Source: Bartonella sp. HY038 (GTDB lineage Bacteria > Pseudomonadota > Alphaproteobacteria > Rhizobiales > Rhizobiaceae). Taken from it: a stretch of 64,000 nucleotides of DNA. Positions 24,835-34,184 of the stretch are shown here, one piece after another; position 1 is the first letter of the stretch; each line of letters opens with the position of its first letter. Location: assembly GCF_014117425.1 (NCBI RefSeq), contig NZ_CP059725.1, positions 868,001-932,000 on the forward strand, given 5' to 3'. A program made the position numbers and the translations under genes. Under the pieces are notes generated by a model that was not told where the DNA came from, did no database searches, and worked only from the letters and a program-made list of their open reading frames with translations.

Positions 24835-27078
24835 ATGATGCGTCAATATGAGCTTGTTGAGCGCGTACAGCGGTACAAGCCGGACGTCAACGAGGCATTG
24901 CTAAATAAAGCCTATATTTACGCCATGCAAAAGCATGGAGCACAAAAACGTGCAACAGGTGAAGCTTATTTTTCTCATCCTTTAGAAGTTGCTGCAATTT
25001 TAACTGATATGCGCCTTGATGAGGCAACTATTGCCGTTGCGCTTCTTCATGACACTATTGAAGATACAACTGCGACACGCGCAGAAATAGATCAACTTTT
25101 TGGGCCAGAAATTGGCAAATTGGTTGAAGGGCTTACCAAGCTAAAAAAACTTGATCTTGTTTCTAAAAAAGCTATTCAAGCGGAAAATTTGCGCAAATTA
25201 TTGATTGCAATTTCTGAAGATGTGCGGGTGCTGTTGGTAAAGCTTGCAGATCGTTTGCATAACATGCGCACCTTGGATGTTATGCGCGATGATAAACGCC
25301 GCCGTATCGCAGAAGAAACCATGGATATTTATGCGCCGCTTGCTGGCCGCATGGGTATGCAAGATATGCGTGAAGAGCTTGAAGAGCTCGCTTTTCGCTA
25401 TATTAATCCTGAAGGTTGGCGCGCGGTTAAAGATCGTTTGGCAGAGTTGCAAGAACGTAATGCCGATATTTTAACCACCATTGAAGATGAGTTGTCTTTC
25501 CTCTTTGCTGAAAATGGTATTGATGCCAAAGTAAAAAGTCGGCAGAAAAAAGCCTATTCGGTTTTTAAAAAAATGGAAACCAAGGCTTTATCTTTTGAGC
25601 AATTATCAGATATTTACGGCTTCCGTGTTATGGTGCATAAGGTGGCAGATTGCTATCGCTCCTTAGGTGTTATCCATACTACATGGCCAATGGTGCCGGG
25701 GCGGTTTAAAGATTATATTTCTATTCCAAAACAAAATGATTACCGTTCAATCCATACCACGATTGTTGGGCCATCGCGCCAGCGTGTAGAGTTGCAAATT
25801 CGCACCTATGAGATGGATGAAATCGCTGAATTTGGTGTTGCTGCGCACTCTATATATAAAGATCGTGGTTCAGCCAATAGTCCACAAAATTTGACTGGCG
25901 AAACCAATGCCTATGCATGGTTACGCCAAACTATTCAATCTCTGTCGGAAGGCGATAATCCAGAAGAATTTTTGGAACATACCAAGCTTGAACTTTTTCA
26001 AGATCAGGTTTTCTGTTTCACGCCAAAAGGGCGGCTTATCGCTTTGCCACGCGGTGCAACGCCGATTGATTTTGCTTATGCCGTGCATACCAATGTTGGC
26101 GATTCTTGCGTGGGCGTTAAGATTAACGGTCGTATCATGCCGTTGATGACCGTTTTAAAAAATGGTGATGAAGTGGAAATTATCCGCTCTAAAGCGCAAG
26201 TACCGCCAGCTGCTTGGGAATCTATGGTGGTGACTGGTAAAGCGCGTGCGGCTATCCGCCGTGCAACTCGCGTTGCTGTACGTAAACAATATTCAGGATT
26301 GGGTACGCGCATATTAGAACGTAGCTTTGAGCGTGCAGGAAAAAAATTTAATAAGGATGAGTTAAAGCCAGTGCTTTCGCGCCTTGCTCGCAAAGACATT
26401 GATGATGTTTTGGCCTCGGTTGGCCGTGGTGAATTACCATCAAGCGATGTTATCAAGGCAGTTTATCCTGATTATCAAGATAGCCGTGCAACAACAAAAA
26501 GCAAAGCAAAACCGGGCGAAGAAGGTTGGTTTAACATCCAAAATGCATCTGGTATGATTTTCAAAGTACCGGGAAGCGAAAAGACGGCTGGCGATTCAGA
26601 TGATCGTGAGGGGGATGAACTTCAGCGGCCGCCATTGCCTATTCGTGGTATTCATGGTGACGTGCCGGTGCGGTTTTCGCCAGAGGGCGCAGTGCCCGGT
26701 GATCGGATTGTTGGTATTTTACAGCCGGGCGCAGGCATTGTTATCTATCCGATCCAATCGCCAGCGCTTACTGCCTATGATGATCAGCCTGAACGTTGGA
26801 TTGATGTGCGCTGGGATATTGATGCAGCAATGACCGAGCGTTTTCCTGCTCGTGTTAGTGTTTTAGCAATTAATTCGCCAGGCTCCTTAGCAGAAGTGGC
26901 GCAAGTTGTGGCTAAAAATGATGCGAATATTCAAAACTTATCGATGGTGCGGACTGCGCCAGATTTTACCGAGATTATTATTGATCTTGAAGTTTGGGAT
27001 TTAAAACATTTAACCAAGATTATTTCGCAATTGAAGGAAGAAAACATGGTTAGCGGTGCAAAACGCGTTAATGCGTGA
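24835..27078 (+). CDS. rsh: Bifunctional (p)ppGpp synthetase/hydrolase Rsh (RelA/SpoT)
   Basis: A 747-residue single-type RelA/SpoT homologue, the only stringent-response enzyme normally present in this group. The HD hydrolase domain has HGAQKRATGEAYFSHPLEVA, LLHDTIEDT and the RLHNMRTLD loop; the synthetase domain has KPYSVF-like KAYSVFKKM, YGFRVMVH and GRFKDYISIPKQNDYRSIHT; a TGS domain (VFCFTPKGRLIALPRGATPIDFAYAVH) and a C-terminal ACT domain follow. Both active sites look intact. The ATG at 24835 is 9 bases after GGAG; ATGs at 24829 and 24838 are alternatives. The pyrE gene follows 256 bases later. Confidence 0.95.
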   Translation: MMRQYELVERVQRYKPDVNEALLNKAYIYAMQKHGAQKRATGEAYFSHPLEVAAILTDMRLDEATIAVALLHDTIEDTTATRAEIDQLFGPEIGKLVEGLTKLKKLDLVSKKAIQAENLRKLLIAISEDVRVLLVKLADRLHNMRTLDVMRDDKRRRIAEETMDIYAPLAGRMGMQDMREELEELAFRYINPEGWRAVKDRLAELQERNADILTTIEDELSFLFAENGIDAKVKSRQKKAYSVFKKMETKALSFEQLSDIYGFRVMVHKVADCYRSLGVIHTTWPMVPGRFKDYISIPKQNDYRSIHTTIVGPSRQRVELQIRTYEMDEIAEFGVAAHSIYKDRGSANSPQNLTGETNAYAWLRQTIQSLSEGDNPEEFLEHTKLELFQDQVFCFTPKGRLIALPRGATPIDFAYAVHTNVGDSCVGVKINGRIMPLMTVLKNGDEVEIIRSKAQVPPAAWESMVVTGKARAAIRRATRVAVRKQYSGLGTRILERSFERAGKKFNKDELKPVLSRLARKDIDDVLASVGRGELPSSDVIKAVYPDYQDSRATTKSKAKPGEEGWFNIQNASGMIFKVPGSEKTAGDSDDREGDELQRPPLPIRGIHGDVPVRFSPEGAVPGDRIVGILQPGAGIVIYPIQSPALTAYDDQPERWIDVRWDIDAAMTERFPARVSVLAINSPGSLAEVAQVVAKNDANIQNLSMVRTAPDFTEIIIDLEVWDLKHLTKIISQLKEENMVSGAKRVNA

Positions 27079-27334
27079 TGCAAAACCAATGTGATGCTTG
27101 AACATAAATTAGCATGACGTTAATAACGCTATTAAATATGGCTCATAATGGGCTTATCGATTGTTGCGGCTAATCGGTTTTGTTTTTGCATTTTGATGTT
27201 GTCCGTTAGCAAAGATGTTAAAATGTAATGGTTTAAAGAAATGCGTTTCACTATTCATTTTTTGCATGGTATCTGAAATTGGTATCAGTTTGTAAAAGTT
27301 AAGAGAACGCGCGAATAGAATGAAGGAATTTTTT

Positions 27335-27913
27335 ATGACAACTGATGATGTGCTTGATATTTTTCGCGAAGCAGGCGCCATTCTTGAAGGGCATTTTATT
27401 TTAACATCAGGACGGCGCAGTGGCACCTATATGCAAAAAGCCCATGTCTTTATGCATGCTAACTTGACTGAAAAATTATGCCGTGGTCTTGCTGAAAAAA
27501 TTCGCAAAAATGTTGATGGAAAAATTGATTATGTTGTAGGGCCAGCTATTGGTGGTCTTATCCCTGCTTATGAAACATCGCGTCATTTAAATGTGCCTGC
27601 CATTTGGGTTGAGCGTGAAAATGGCGAGTTCAAGCTACGCCGTTTTGATGTTGAAAAAGGCGCACGCGTTGTGATTGTTGAAGATATTGTAACCACCGGT
27701 CTTTCTATTCGCGAGACTGTCGATTGCATGCGCAAGGCTGGGGCTGATGTTGTTGCCGCCGCTTGTATCGTGGACCGTTCCGCTGGCAAGGTAGATGTAG
27801 GTGTGCCACTTATTGCTTTGGCTGAATATGAAGTGCCTTCATATGACGCAGATAATTTACCTGAAGAACTTGCAAAAATTCCTGCAATTAAGCCTGGAAG
27901 CCGTAATATTTAG
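27335..27913 (+). CDS. pyrE: Orotate phosphoribosyltransferase
   Basis: A 192-residue PyrE that converts orotate and PRPP to OMP in pyrimidine synthesis. The PRPP-binding motif is [19 protein letters not shown]; the N-terminal [20 protein letters not shown] and [19 protein letters not shown] are typical. The ATG at 27335 is chosen because GAAGGA lies 7-12 bases upstream; a further ATG at 27320 is not preceded by a site. Length fits the alphaproteobacterial family. A hairpin follows 24 bases after the stop. Confidence 0.94.
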   Translation: MTTDDVLDIFREAGAILEGHFILTSGRRSGTYMQKAHVFMHANLTEKLCRGLAEKIRKNVDGKIDYVVGPAIGGLIPAYETSRHLNVPAIWVERENGEFKLRRFDVEKGARVVIVEDIVTTGLSIRETVDCMRKAGADVVAAACIVDRSAGKVDVGVPLIALAEYEVPSYDADNLPEELAKIPAIKPGSRNI

Positions 27914-27937
27914 TGGTAAAACAAAACTATTGATTTT

Positions 27938-27972
27938 CAACAAAAGCAAAAATTGCTTTTGTTGGAAATTTT
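27938..27972 (+). terminator. Hairpin after pyrE, possible terminator
   Basis: A perfect 12-bp stem CAACAAAAGCAA/TTGCTTTTGTTG with an AAA loop (27938-27964) lies just after pyrE. The stem is AU-rich and only an ATTTT follows, so termination efficiency is uncertain. Confidence 0.45.
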
Positions 27973-28456
27973 GAAAACTAATAAGGGAAGCTACGATCTG
28001 TTGGTTTAATTCTGCGGGTAATGAGCCATTTTTCATCAAAATGACCGAACTGAAGCTCCCGATTATCTTTTGTGGTTGTTTGCTATTCTTCATTTTGCTT
28101 TATGCTAGTTTTCAATACTGCATTTACATAGTAACGTATCGAATTTTTTGCATCGCTGATGCGTTTGCAGTTTTTTTAAAAAAACATTAGTTAAATAAGC
28201 GCTTTTTGCGGTAAAATTTCTTGTAGCAAAGAATTTTTTTCATCCGGTTCTTTTAGCTCGCAGCCGGTTAACGCAAAAATAACAATTTCAGATAGTGCTC
28301 GTATTTCAAACCGAAAATTCATTATAAGTCGATATGTTATGATTGAAAAACGTGGTTTTGTTACTTGTCAAGCAAGCTTTTTGACGCCGGGACAATAGGT
28401 TGATAAATTTGGAGTGCCTAAAGACAGGTTTTTAGGACAGCGTGGATATAGTCTAA
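27973..28456. other. Intergenic region with no supported gene
   Basis: This AT-rich stretch holds no convincing open frame. It separates pyrE from the decayed toxin-like sequence. It contains poly-T and poly-A runs (around 28178-28187) and short stop-interrupted coding-like pieces, consistent with decayed DNA. Confidence 0.5.
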
Positions 28457-28660
28457 GTCAACGCGGAATGGTTCCGCGCTCTGAGAATTAAAATATATAC
28501 GCGTTACCTTGTGCAAAAACCTATTTCTACGGAGCATGGGAGAGCTTCAGCTGTTCCAGAGTTCAATGCAGCAAGTGATGTGCCTCAGTGTTATACTGGA
28601 GAAAAATTTATTCAACAGTTACTTGATGGTGGATTTTTACCCCTGATGCAGGATTATTAA
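28457..28660 (+). pseudogene. Gene remnant, possibly toxin C-terminus
   Basis: After a stop at 28454, the frame is open for 67 codons without a start codon near its beginning and ends with TAA at 28658-28660. It reads VQKPISTEHGRASAVPEFNA, then DVPQCYTGEKFIQQLLDGGF near the end, which is good protein-like composition in this AT-rich DNA. The stop lies one base before the ATG of a small gene resembling immunity proteins. That geometry, with no intact upstream part, suggests the 3' end of a polymorphic toxin gene left after loss of the rest. The family is not recognised. Confidence 0.5.
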
Positions 28661-28661
28661 A

Positions 28662-28898
28662 ATGAACAATAACTATATTTTTGAAATTATCAAAGTTGGT
28701 GTTTTAAATAATTCAGAAGCCCCCATTGATAACGATATATTTTATAAATGCCTTATCTGTGAAGGTATTATACCGTCTTGTCCGAAAGAAGACGTAGGAT
28801 GTCAATGTGGTAATATCGCTATTGATATAGTGTTGCATAGGTTGTTTATTGGAAACAAAGAAAAGTTTTCTATTCTTAAAAGGAAAAAAATATTATAA
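28662..28898 (+). CDS. Small cysteine-rich protein, immunity-protein-like
   Basis: A 78-residue protein with no membrane segment or signal. Cysteines are arranged CLIC, then PSCPKEDVGCQCGN, suggesting a zinc-ribbon-like site. The N-terminus YIFEIIKVGVLNN is acidic and beta-like. AGGA precedes the ATG, and the start lies one base after the stop of the remnant at 28457. I associate this sequence style with small immunity proteins found after polymorphic toxin genes; this is from memory of the family and not verified. The gene looks intact while its presumed toxin is not. Confidence 0.6.
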   Translation: MNNNYIFEIIKVGVLNNSEAPIDNDIFYKCLICEGIIPSCPKEDVGCQCGNIAIDIVLHRLFIGNKEKFSILKRKKIL

Positions 28899-29087
28899 CC
28901 ATAATATTTAAAATATAATTTTTTATTAAGTTAGATAACTTTATAATTTTATTGATAAAAATATATATTAAATTTATAGATGGTATTTGTTTTTACATTT
29001 TTACAGATAAAAACGATAAATATGTTTATATAATAAATATTTATTTGTAAATTCTTATTAGAGGAGGCTAGTAAGGGCAGGTATGCT

Positions 29088-29540
29088 ATGGAAAATAATG
29101 AAGGATTCATAGCTGTCATAAAGGCGGCAGAACTTTTTTTGGCCAATGTAGAGCTTTTTACAAAGCAGCATTGGCTTGCAAGTTATGGTGAGTTGCAATT
29201 GCAATATAATGAATTGCCTTTATGGATTTTAATTTCAGCAGAAGCATCTGTATGTGAAGCTCATCACCAATTGTTGAAGCTTTATGAGCCCTTTCAAATT
29301 GCTCTTTCATCAGTACAGTTAAATATTTATTTTTATCGAAAACAAGCAGATAGTAGGTATTGTCAATTTTTCACTTTCCCAAATACGCAAGATTTTTTAA
29401 ATGCTCAAATTGATGGTGAGATTTTAACAGAAGAAACTTATGATAGGTTAGAAAATATAAACCAAAAATTTTCAAAAAAAATCATTGATTTTTATATTGG
29501 ATTTTTCGCCAAATATCATTTCATACGAAAAATGGTGTAA
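29088..29540 (+). CDS. Uncharacterised 150-residue protein
   Basis: The protein is soluble, acidic and rich in aromatic residues (LQLQYNELPLWILISAEASV; IDFYIGFFAKYHFIRKMV at the end). No known domain is recognised. GGCAGG lies 6 bases before the ATG and a stronger GAGGAGG sits 20 bases further upstream. It is in the same AT-rich patch and orientation as the immunity-like gene, so it may be another member of a toxin/immunity or contact-competition locus; that is inference from position only. Confidence 0.6.
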   Translation: MENNEGFIAVIKAAELFLANVELFTKQHWLASYGELQLQYNELPLWILISAEASVCEAHHQLLKLYEPFQIALSSVQLNIYFYRKQADSRYCQFFTFPNTQDFLNAQIDGEILTEETYDRLENINQKFSKKIIDFYIGFFAKYHFIRKMV

Positions 29541-30076
29541 TTCATAATGTTAAATGGAACTATTTTACACGCTAAGCGTTAAGTAGTATGATTACTGTGC
29601 GTTTTAGACGCAGGGCGCTTAATAATAATATGCTTTAAAAACATTATAAGCTTATAAAATATGAATGACTTGATGTGTGGTTAAAGCCTACATCATTGCT
29701 GTGATAAATCTGCGCTTTTACCATTAGATCATTTGTTTTTATGATTAAAATGTGCTAAGGAAATAATTGTTATTTATCTTTAGTATTGTGCTAATTCAAT
29801 ATAAAATATGGACAATTTTTTTGGTGTCTTTTGAGTGCAGTCCAGTTGGTTCGCTGCTGACTTAGATTGTGGTTCTTAAATGGATAGAATATTTTATATC
29901 TATGTTTTTTATAGTCATTTAGACTTGGGTTTGATATTTGCATGTATAATCAAGCCGATTGATTGTAATTGAAATGCTCTCATTTGAAGCTATCGTTTGA
30001 TGAGCGTTAATTCTTATTTGATTAATATGTAAACGTTTAGATTAAAAAATGATTAGGTTATGTGTAGGGAAAGCAA
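29541..30076. other. Intergenic region upstream of fnrN
   Basis: No gene is supported in these 536 bases. A dyad TGCGT-TTTAG-ACGCA lies at about 29598-29612, and TTGAT-TGTA-ATTGA at 29959-29972 matches 8 of 10 conserved bases of an FNR/FixK box, so autoregulation of fnrN is possible but not shown. Confidence 0.4.
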
Positions 30077-30859
30077 TTGTTGGACAGATTGAAAAAAACG
30101 ACGCTCCAATCGGGCATGCTGTTTCAGCCTAATGACAGTTTAAGTTGTGAAAGCATGAAGGGAACTTTATGCGAAAATTGTCAAGTGCATGGCATTGCCA
30201 TATGTGCATCACTTGATGAGACGATGTTACGTGAGCTTGACAGTATTACTTCTGACAAAAAACTTGATACAAATCAAGAGCTTGTTCAAGAAGGTGACAT
30301 CAAGAAATATGTTTTTACTTTGCGCAGTGGTATGTTGCGGCTTGTTTCAACATTGTTTGATGGTCGCAGGCAGATCTCAGGCTTTATTATGCCCGGTGAG
30401 TTTATCGGGTTGATTGCGGAAGATTATTATACCCAAACGATCGAGGCAGTAATACCATCAACCCTTTGCGTATTTCCACGCCACGAGCTTGATCAAATGA
30501 TGGAGTTTTATCCGCAAATGCGTGAGCGTTTGTTTGAGATGACGAGAAAATCATTATCGAGATCGCGTGAAAATCAGCTCTTATTGGGGCGATTAACGCC
30601 TATTGAAAAAATGGCCAATTTTTTGTTGATGTCGTCAAAGCGTGCGACTGAAAGTGGTCTAATCGATAATCCTGTTAATCTGGTAATGAATCGCAGCGAT
30701 ATAGCTGATCATTTAGGCCTTACTATTGAAACCGTGAGCCGTTGTTTTTCAAAATTGAAGACTCAAGGGGTAATAAGATTAATTGATACCCATACGGTGC
30801 AATTATTAGATAGGGCAACCTTGCAACATCTTTCTGGTATGCGCGATAAGCCTGCCTAA
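30077..30859 (+). CDS. fnrN: FNR-type [4Fe-4S] oxygen-responsive regulator FnrN
   Basis: A 260-residue Crp/Fnr regulator of the FnrN class. Cysteines in C-x2-C-x7-C (C32, C35, C43) plus C131 (PSTLCVFP) form the site for an oxygen-labile [4Fe-4S] cluster. The cNMP-like barrel covers about 50-165, and the winged helix has RSDIADHLGLTIETVSRCFS, whose E-xx-SR contacts TTGAT half-sites in FNR. The proposed start is TTG at 30077, about 8 bases after AGGGA; the next ATG (30116) would also keep all cysteines. hemN, a usual FNR target, lies 178 bases downstream. Confidence 0.88.
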   Translation: MLDRLKKTTLQSGMLFQPNDSLSCESMKGTLCENCQVHGIAICASLDETMLRELDSITSDKKLDTNQELVQEGDIKKYVFTLRSGMLRLVSTLFDGRRQISGFIMPGEFIGLIAEDYYTQTIEAVIPSTLCVFPRHELDQMMEFYPQMRERLFEMTRKSLSRSRENQLLLGRLTPIEKMANFLLMSSKRATESGLIDNPVNLVMNRSDIADHLGLTIETVSRCFSKLKTQGVIRLIDTHTVQLLDRATLQHLSGMRDKPA

Positions 30860-31043
30860 ATAAATTATGCTAGGCGAAAGCTATGAAAAGCTAATAAATT
30901 AAGTTATGCTAAAATAATCGTATTTATTAAAGATGCGGCGATATGCCTTAATTGTGATAGGTAGAATTACTTTAAAGATACACCATTTGCATGTAATGGT
31001 GTAATGATAGAGATAGATAAAGATTTGGAAAGTTAAATTGGCG

Positions 31044-32378
31044 ATGAATAAGGAAACTTTGCTGCATTATGCAATCCAAGCGGTACCTCGCTATACCTCC
31101 TATCCAACAGCGGCAGATTTTGTTGCTGTCGGCGATGGCGAGCGAAAGCAGTGGCTTGGTGAAATTGCCAATGGCGAAGCTGTTTCTGTTTATATCCATG
31201 TTCCATATTGTACTGAGTTATGCCACTATTGTGGTTGCTTTACCAAGGCAATTCGCCGTGAAAATATTATTCAGGATTATGCGGATACCTTAGTAAAGGA
31301 TATCCATTTACAAGCAGGTTATTTAAAAGGTCGGCCAAAGCTTGTTCATTTGCATTGGGGCGGCGGCACTCCTTCAATTCTATCAGCTGCAAGTTTTAAA
31401 AAAGTTATGGCTGCATTAAGACAAGTTTTTGACTTTGATAAAGATGCCGAGCATGCGATAGAGCTTGATCCACGTACTGTCACGCCGCAATTGGCAAGTC
31501 TTATGGCCTCTATTGGCGTTAATCGCGCGAGCCTTGGGGTACAAGATATTAATCCTGATGTGCAAAAGTTGATTGGCCGTATTCAGCCAGTTGAAGATGT
31601 TGAAAACGCGGTTAAAAACTTGCGTAATGTTGGCATTATGCGGATTAATTTTGATTTGATTTATGGTTTACCATTACAAACCAAAGCGTCGTTGGAAGAA
31701 ACGTGCCGCGTGGTGGGGGCGCTTGAGCCTAACCGTATTGCCTGTTATGGTTATGCCCATTTACCGAAAAGGCGTGCTAATCAACGGCTTATTGATGCAG
31801 CAACATTGCCGGGTGCTTTTGAGCGATTTGAGCAGGCAGAAGTTGTAGCAAATACCTTGGATAGTCTTGGCTATGTAGCAATCGGTATAGATCATTACGC
31901 TAAGCCTGATGATCCGATGACAATTGCCATGAAGGAAGATCGCTTACATCGTAACTTCCAAGGCTACACCGATGATAATTGTCCAACACTCATTGGTTTT
32001 GGCGTTTCATCGATTTCAGAATTCCATAATGGTTATGCGCAAACTATTGCTGATATTGGTCAATATCGCCGCGCAATCGATGAAGGCACGATGGCAACCA
32101 AGCGTGGTATTGGTCTTGATGATGAGGATCGTTTACGTGCCAATTTGATCCGTGAAATCATGTGCCGTTTCAAGATTGATCTTGCCGATTATGGTGGCAT
32201 TGAACATTTCCAGCGTGAAATGAATAATATGGCATCACTCGTCAAAGATAATATTGTAACCATTGATGGTTCAATCATTTCCATTACCGAGGAAGGATTG
32301 CCATTTGTACGCACACTTGCGGCTTTGTTTGATACATATCGCTCATATGGGCAGGGGCAGTTCTCCGCAGCCGTTTAA
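31044..32378 (+). CDS. hemN: Oxygen-independent coproporphyrinogen III dehydrogenase HemN
   Basis: A 444-residue radical-SAM enzyme that decarboxylates coproporphyrinogen III to protoporphyrinogen IX without oxygen. The cluster motif is CTELCHYCGC near residue 57, preceded by VSVYIHVPY; HLHWGGGTPS and ELDPRTVTP, RASLGVQDINPDVQKLIGR are HemN features. RYTSYPTA at the start distinguishes true HemN from HemW-type proteins. The ATG at 31044 is used; a TTG six bases earlier is better spaced from GGA-AAG and could be the start. Neighbouring fnrN is a plausible activator, although no perfect FNR box was seen in the gap. Confidence 0.94.
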   Translation: MNKETLLHYAIQAVPRYTSYPTAADFVAVGDGERKQWLGEIANGEAVSVYIHVPYCTELCHYCGCFTKAIRRENIIQDYADTLVKDIHLQAGYLKGRPKLVHLHWGGGTPSILSAASFKKVMAALRQVFDFDKDAEHAIELDPRTVTPQLASLMASIGVNRASLGVQDINPDVQKLIGRIQPVEDVENAVKNLRNVGIMRINFDLIYGLPLQTKASLEETCRVVGALEPNRIACYGYAHLPKRRANQRLIDAATLPGAFERFEQAEVVANTLDSLGYVAIGIDHYAKPDDPMTIAMKEDRLHRNFQGYTDDNCPTLIGFGVSSISEFHNGYAQTIADIGQYRRAIDEGTMATKRGIGLDDEDRLRANLIREIMCRFKIDLADYGGIEHFQREMNNMASLVKDNIVTIDGSIISITEEGLPFVRTLAALFDTYRSYGQGQFSAAV

Positions 32379-32401
32379 ATTTTTTGATTTTGAGAGTTTA
32401 T

Positions 32402-32436
32402 AACGCGCTTGGCAATGTGCTTGGCGCGTTTCTTTA
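32402..32436 (+). terminator. Terminator after hemN
   Basis: AACGCGC (32402-32408) pairs with GCGCGTT (32424-32430) around a 15-base loop, followed by TCTTTATT. It lies 23 bases after the hemN stop. Confidence 0.55.
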
Positions 32437-32495
32437 TTATGAATGGCTTTGATTCTACAGCCAACATATCTGTGTTAGTCCTCATCATTTAAATA

Positions 32496-33269
32496 TTAGG
32501 TATCAATATCCTTAAGGTATTCACTAAAATCTTCATTGATGTCGTCCATGCTTAACAGTTCATGTGGCTTTAATTTTGTCCATTTTATTTTGGTTGTTAC
32601 CTTATCGGTGGCTTCATCAAGAATAGGGTCAATAATTAGCGTTTCGATTGTTGTCTTTTTTTTATTTGTAATAAAATTATAGCTTTCTTCGGTTGTTGTT
32701 CCGGTAGTTCTTTGGGTGGAGGAATAGTCATAACCAACGAGATTAAAATCACCATTTTGCCAACGAAATCTATATACGTAGAAACCCATTTGACTGCCAA
32801 AAAAGCCAATGCGAATATTTAATGTACCATTTTTTGCTGTAACACCACCATAAACAATGCCATGAAATGGATCAACGACTTCGTCATTAATTATAACCGA
32901 TTGCGGTATGAAATCTGTATCTTGCTTGACAAGACGCCAAAATTTACCTTGCTTGAAAAGCACGATTAGCATTCTAGGATTTGCAACTTCAAATCTACCT
33001 GACATTTTTCCGTCGCTGGCTTGCCCAATGCTACGTAATACTAAAACCGTATCAAGTACGCCGTCATTATTGAGATCGTCTTGTTGAAGATATTCAACAA
33101 TCCAAGAATTGGGTATAAAATCTTGTAATTTTTCACTTTTAATTGGTAATTGGGGAAATTCAAAATAATCGCCAGTGTCATCTGATTGTGCATTTGCTGC
33201 AAAAATGTTGAAAAAAATTGTAAATATGATGCTTAATTTCAGCGGGTATTTAAAAGCTCTTTTCAACAT
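32496..33269 (-). CDS. Secreted protein of unknown function, paralogue A
   Basis: A 257-residue protein with an N-terminal signal peptide (LKLSIIFTIFFNIFAANA, cleavage likely after ANA). The mature part has FPQLPIKSEKLQDFIPNSW, then an acidic D-x-N-x-D-G loop (DLNNDGVLDTVLVLR), and beta-rich segments such as GFYVYRFRWQNGDFNLVGYD. The ATG at 33269 is preferred because it gives the signal peptide and has GGAG 10 bases upstream; longer starts add an uncleavable N-terminus. It is clearly related to the next gene (same order of motifs). The acidic loop could bind calcium; no enzyme domain is recognised. Confidence 0.8.
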   Translation of the reverse strand: MLKRAFKYPLKLSIIFTIFFNIFAANAQSDDTGDYFEFPQLPIKSEKLQDFIPNSWIVEYLQQDDLNNDGVLDTVLVLRSIGQASDGKMSGRFEVANPRMLIVLFKQGKFWRLVKQDTDFIPQSVIINDEVVDPFHGIVYGGVTAKNGTLNIRIGFFGSQMGFYVYRFRWQNGDFNLVGYDYSSTQRTTGTTTEESYNFITNKKKTTIETLIIDPILDEATDKVTTKIKWTKLKPHELLSMDDINEDFSEYLKDIDT

Positions 33270-33365
33270 AATATATCCGCTCCGTCTTGATCTATTATTG
33301 AATATCCAATGTAAGCTCAAAGGCATATAGTATATTTGTAAGGTCATGTAAGTTTAGCTGGAAAA

Positions 33366-34142
33366 TTACTGAGCTATTGCTTTAAGATATTCATCAATAT
33401 CGCCGCTCATAATCTCATCAAGTTTTAGCAACTTATGCGGCTTTAACTTTTGCCAATCTGAGCTAGTCTCAATGCTATCATCATCTAATGGTGTTTCGAT
33501 TTTGGTGTTTTGGCGGTTGGTTGAAAAATTGTAGCTGCTGGTTGTTTCAATCCCAGACGCTCGTCCACGTGAATAACTATCATAACCAATGAGATAAAAA
33601 TCATTGTTTTGCCAGCGAAACGTATAGATTTTATAGATTAATTCGCTGCTAAAATAACCTAAGCGGATTAAGATGATACCTTTTGACGTTGTTACTCCGC
33701 CAGAAACGATACCGTTGAATGGATCTTGAATATAGCCATTATCATTTTCGGTTTTAGGGATGAAAGTGGTATTTTGTTTAATCAGCCGCCATTCTTTGCC
33801 TTCGCGGAACAAAATAATCAATATTCTAGGATTAGTATCTATTAGGGGTGAAGTATCATCACCAATATGGTTGATATTTTGGATATCTTGATTGCGGAGC
33901 ACCATAACAGTATCTAGCTCGCCATCGCCATTTAGGTCTTCTTGTTGAAGAAATTCAACAATCCAGAAATCTGGAATGAAATCTTGTAATTTTTCACCCT
34001 TCAAAGGTAATTGGGGAAGTTCTATTGTGCTTGCATCTTGATTAGCCTTTTGCTTGGTAAAAGCGCATTGGCATGTTGCTGCAAAAAACACCAATAGGCA
34101 AAGAAATTTCAACAATAATCTTTGCCAATATTGATGTTTCAC
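33366..34142 (-). CDS. Secreted protein of unknown function, paralogue B
   Basis: A 258-residue paralogue of the adjacent gene. An N-terminal signal (LLLKFLCLLVFFAATCQCAF) is followed by LPQLPLKGEKLQDFIPDFW, the acidic loop DLNGDGELDTVMVLR, and FRWQNNDFYLIGYDSYSRG. Cysteines at the end of the signal leave open whether it is a lipoprotein, but the lipobox is not canonical. The start is GTG with GAGGTAG upstream. The two genes are 96 bases apart and same-oriented, so they look like a tandem duplication. Function is unknown. Confidence 0.8.
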   Translation of the reverse strand: MKHQYWQRLLLKFLCLLVFFAATCQCAFTKQKANQDASTIELPQLPLKGEKLQDFIPDFWIVEFLQQEDLNGDGELDTVMVLRNQDIQNINHIGDDTSPLIDTNPRILIILFREGKEWRLIKQNTTFIPKTENDNGYIQDPFNGIVSGGVTTSKGIILIRLGYFSSELIYKIYTFRWQNNDFYLIGYDSYSRGRASGIETTSSYNFSTNRQNTKIETPLDDDSIETSSDWQKLKPHKLLKLDEIMSGDIDEYLKAIAQ

Positions 34143-34184
34143 AGCTACCTCAATTGATGAGTTGAAAACAATTTACAAATATGA

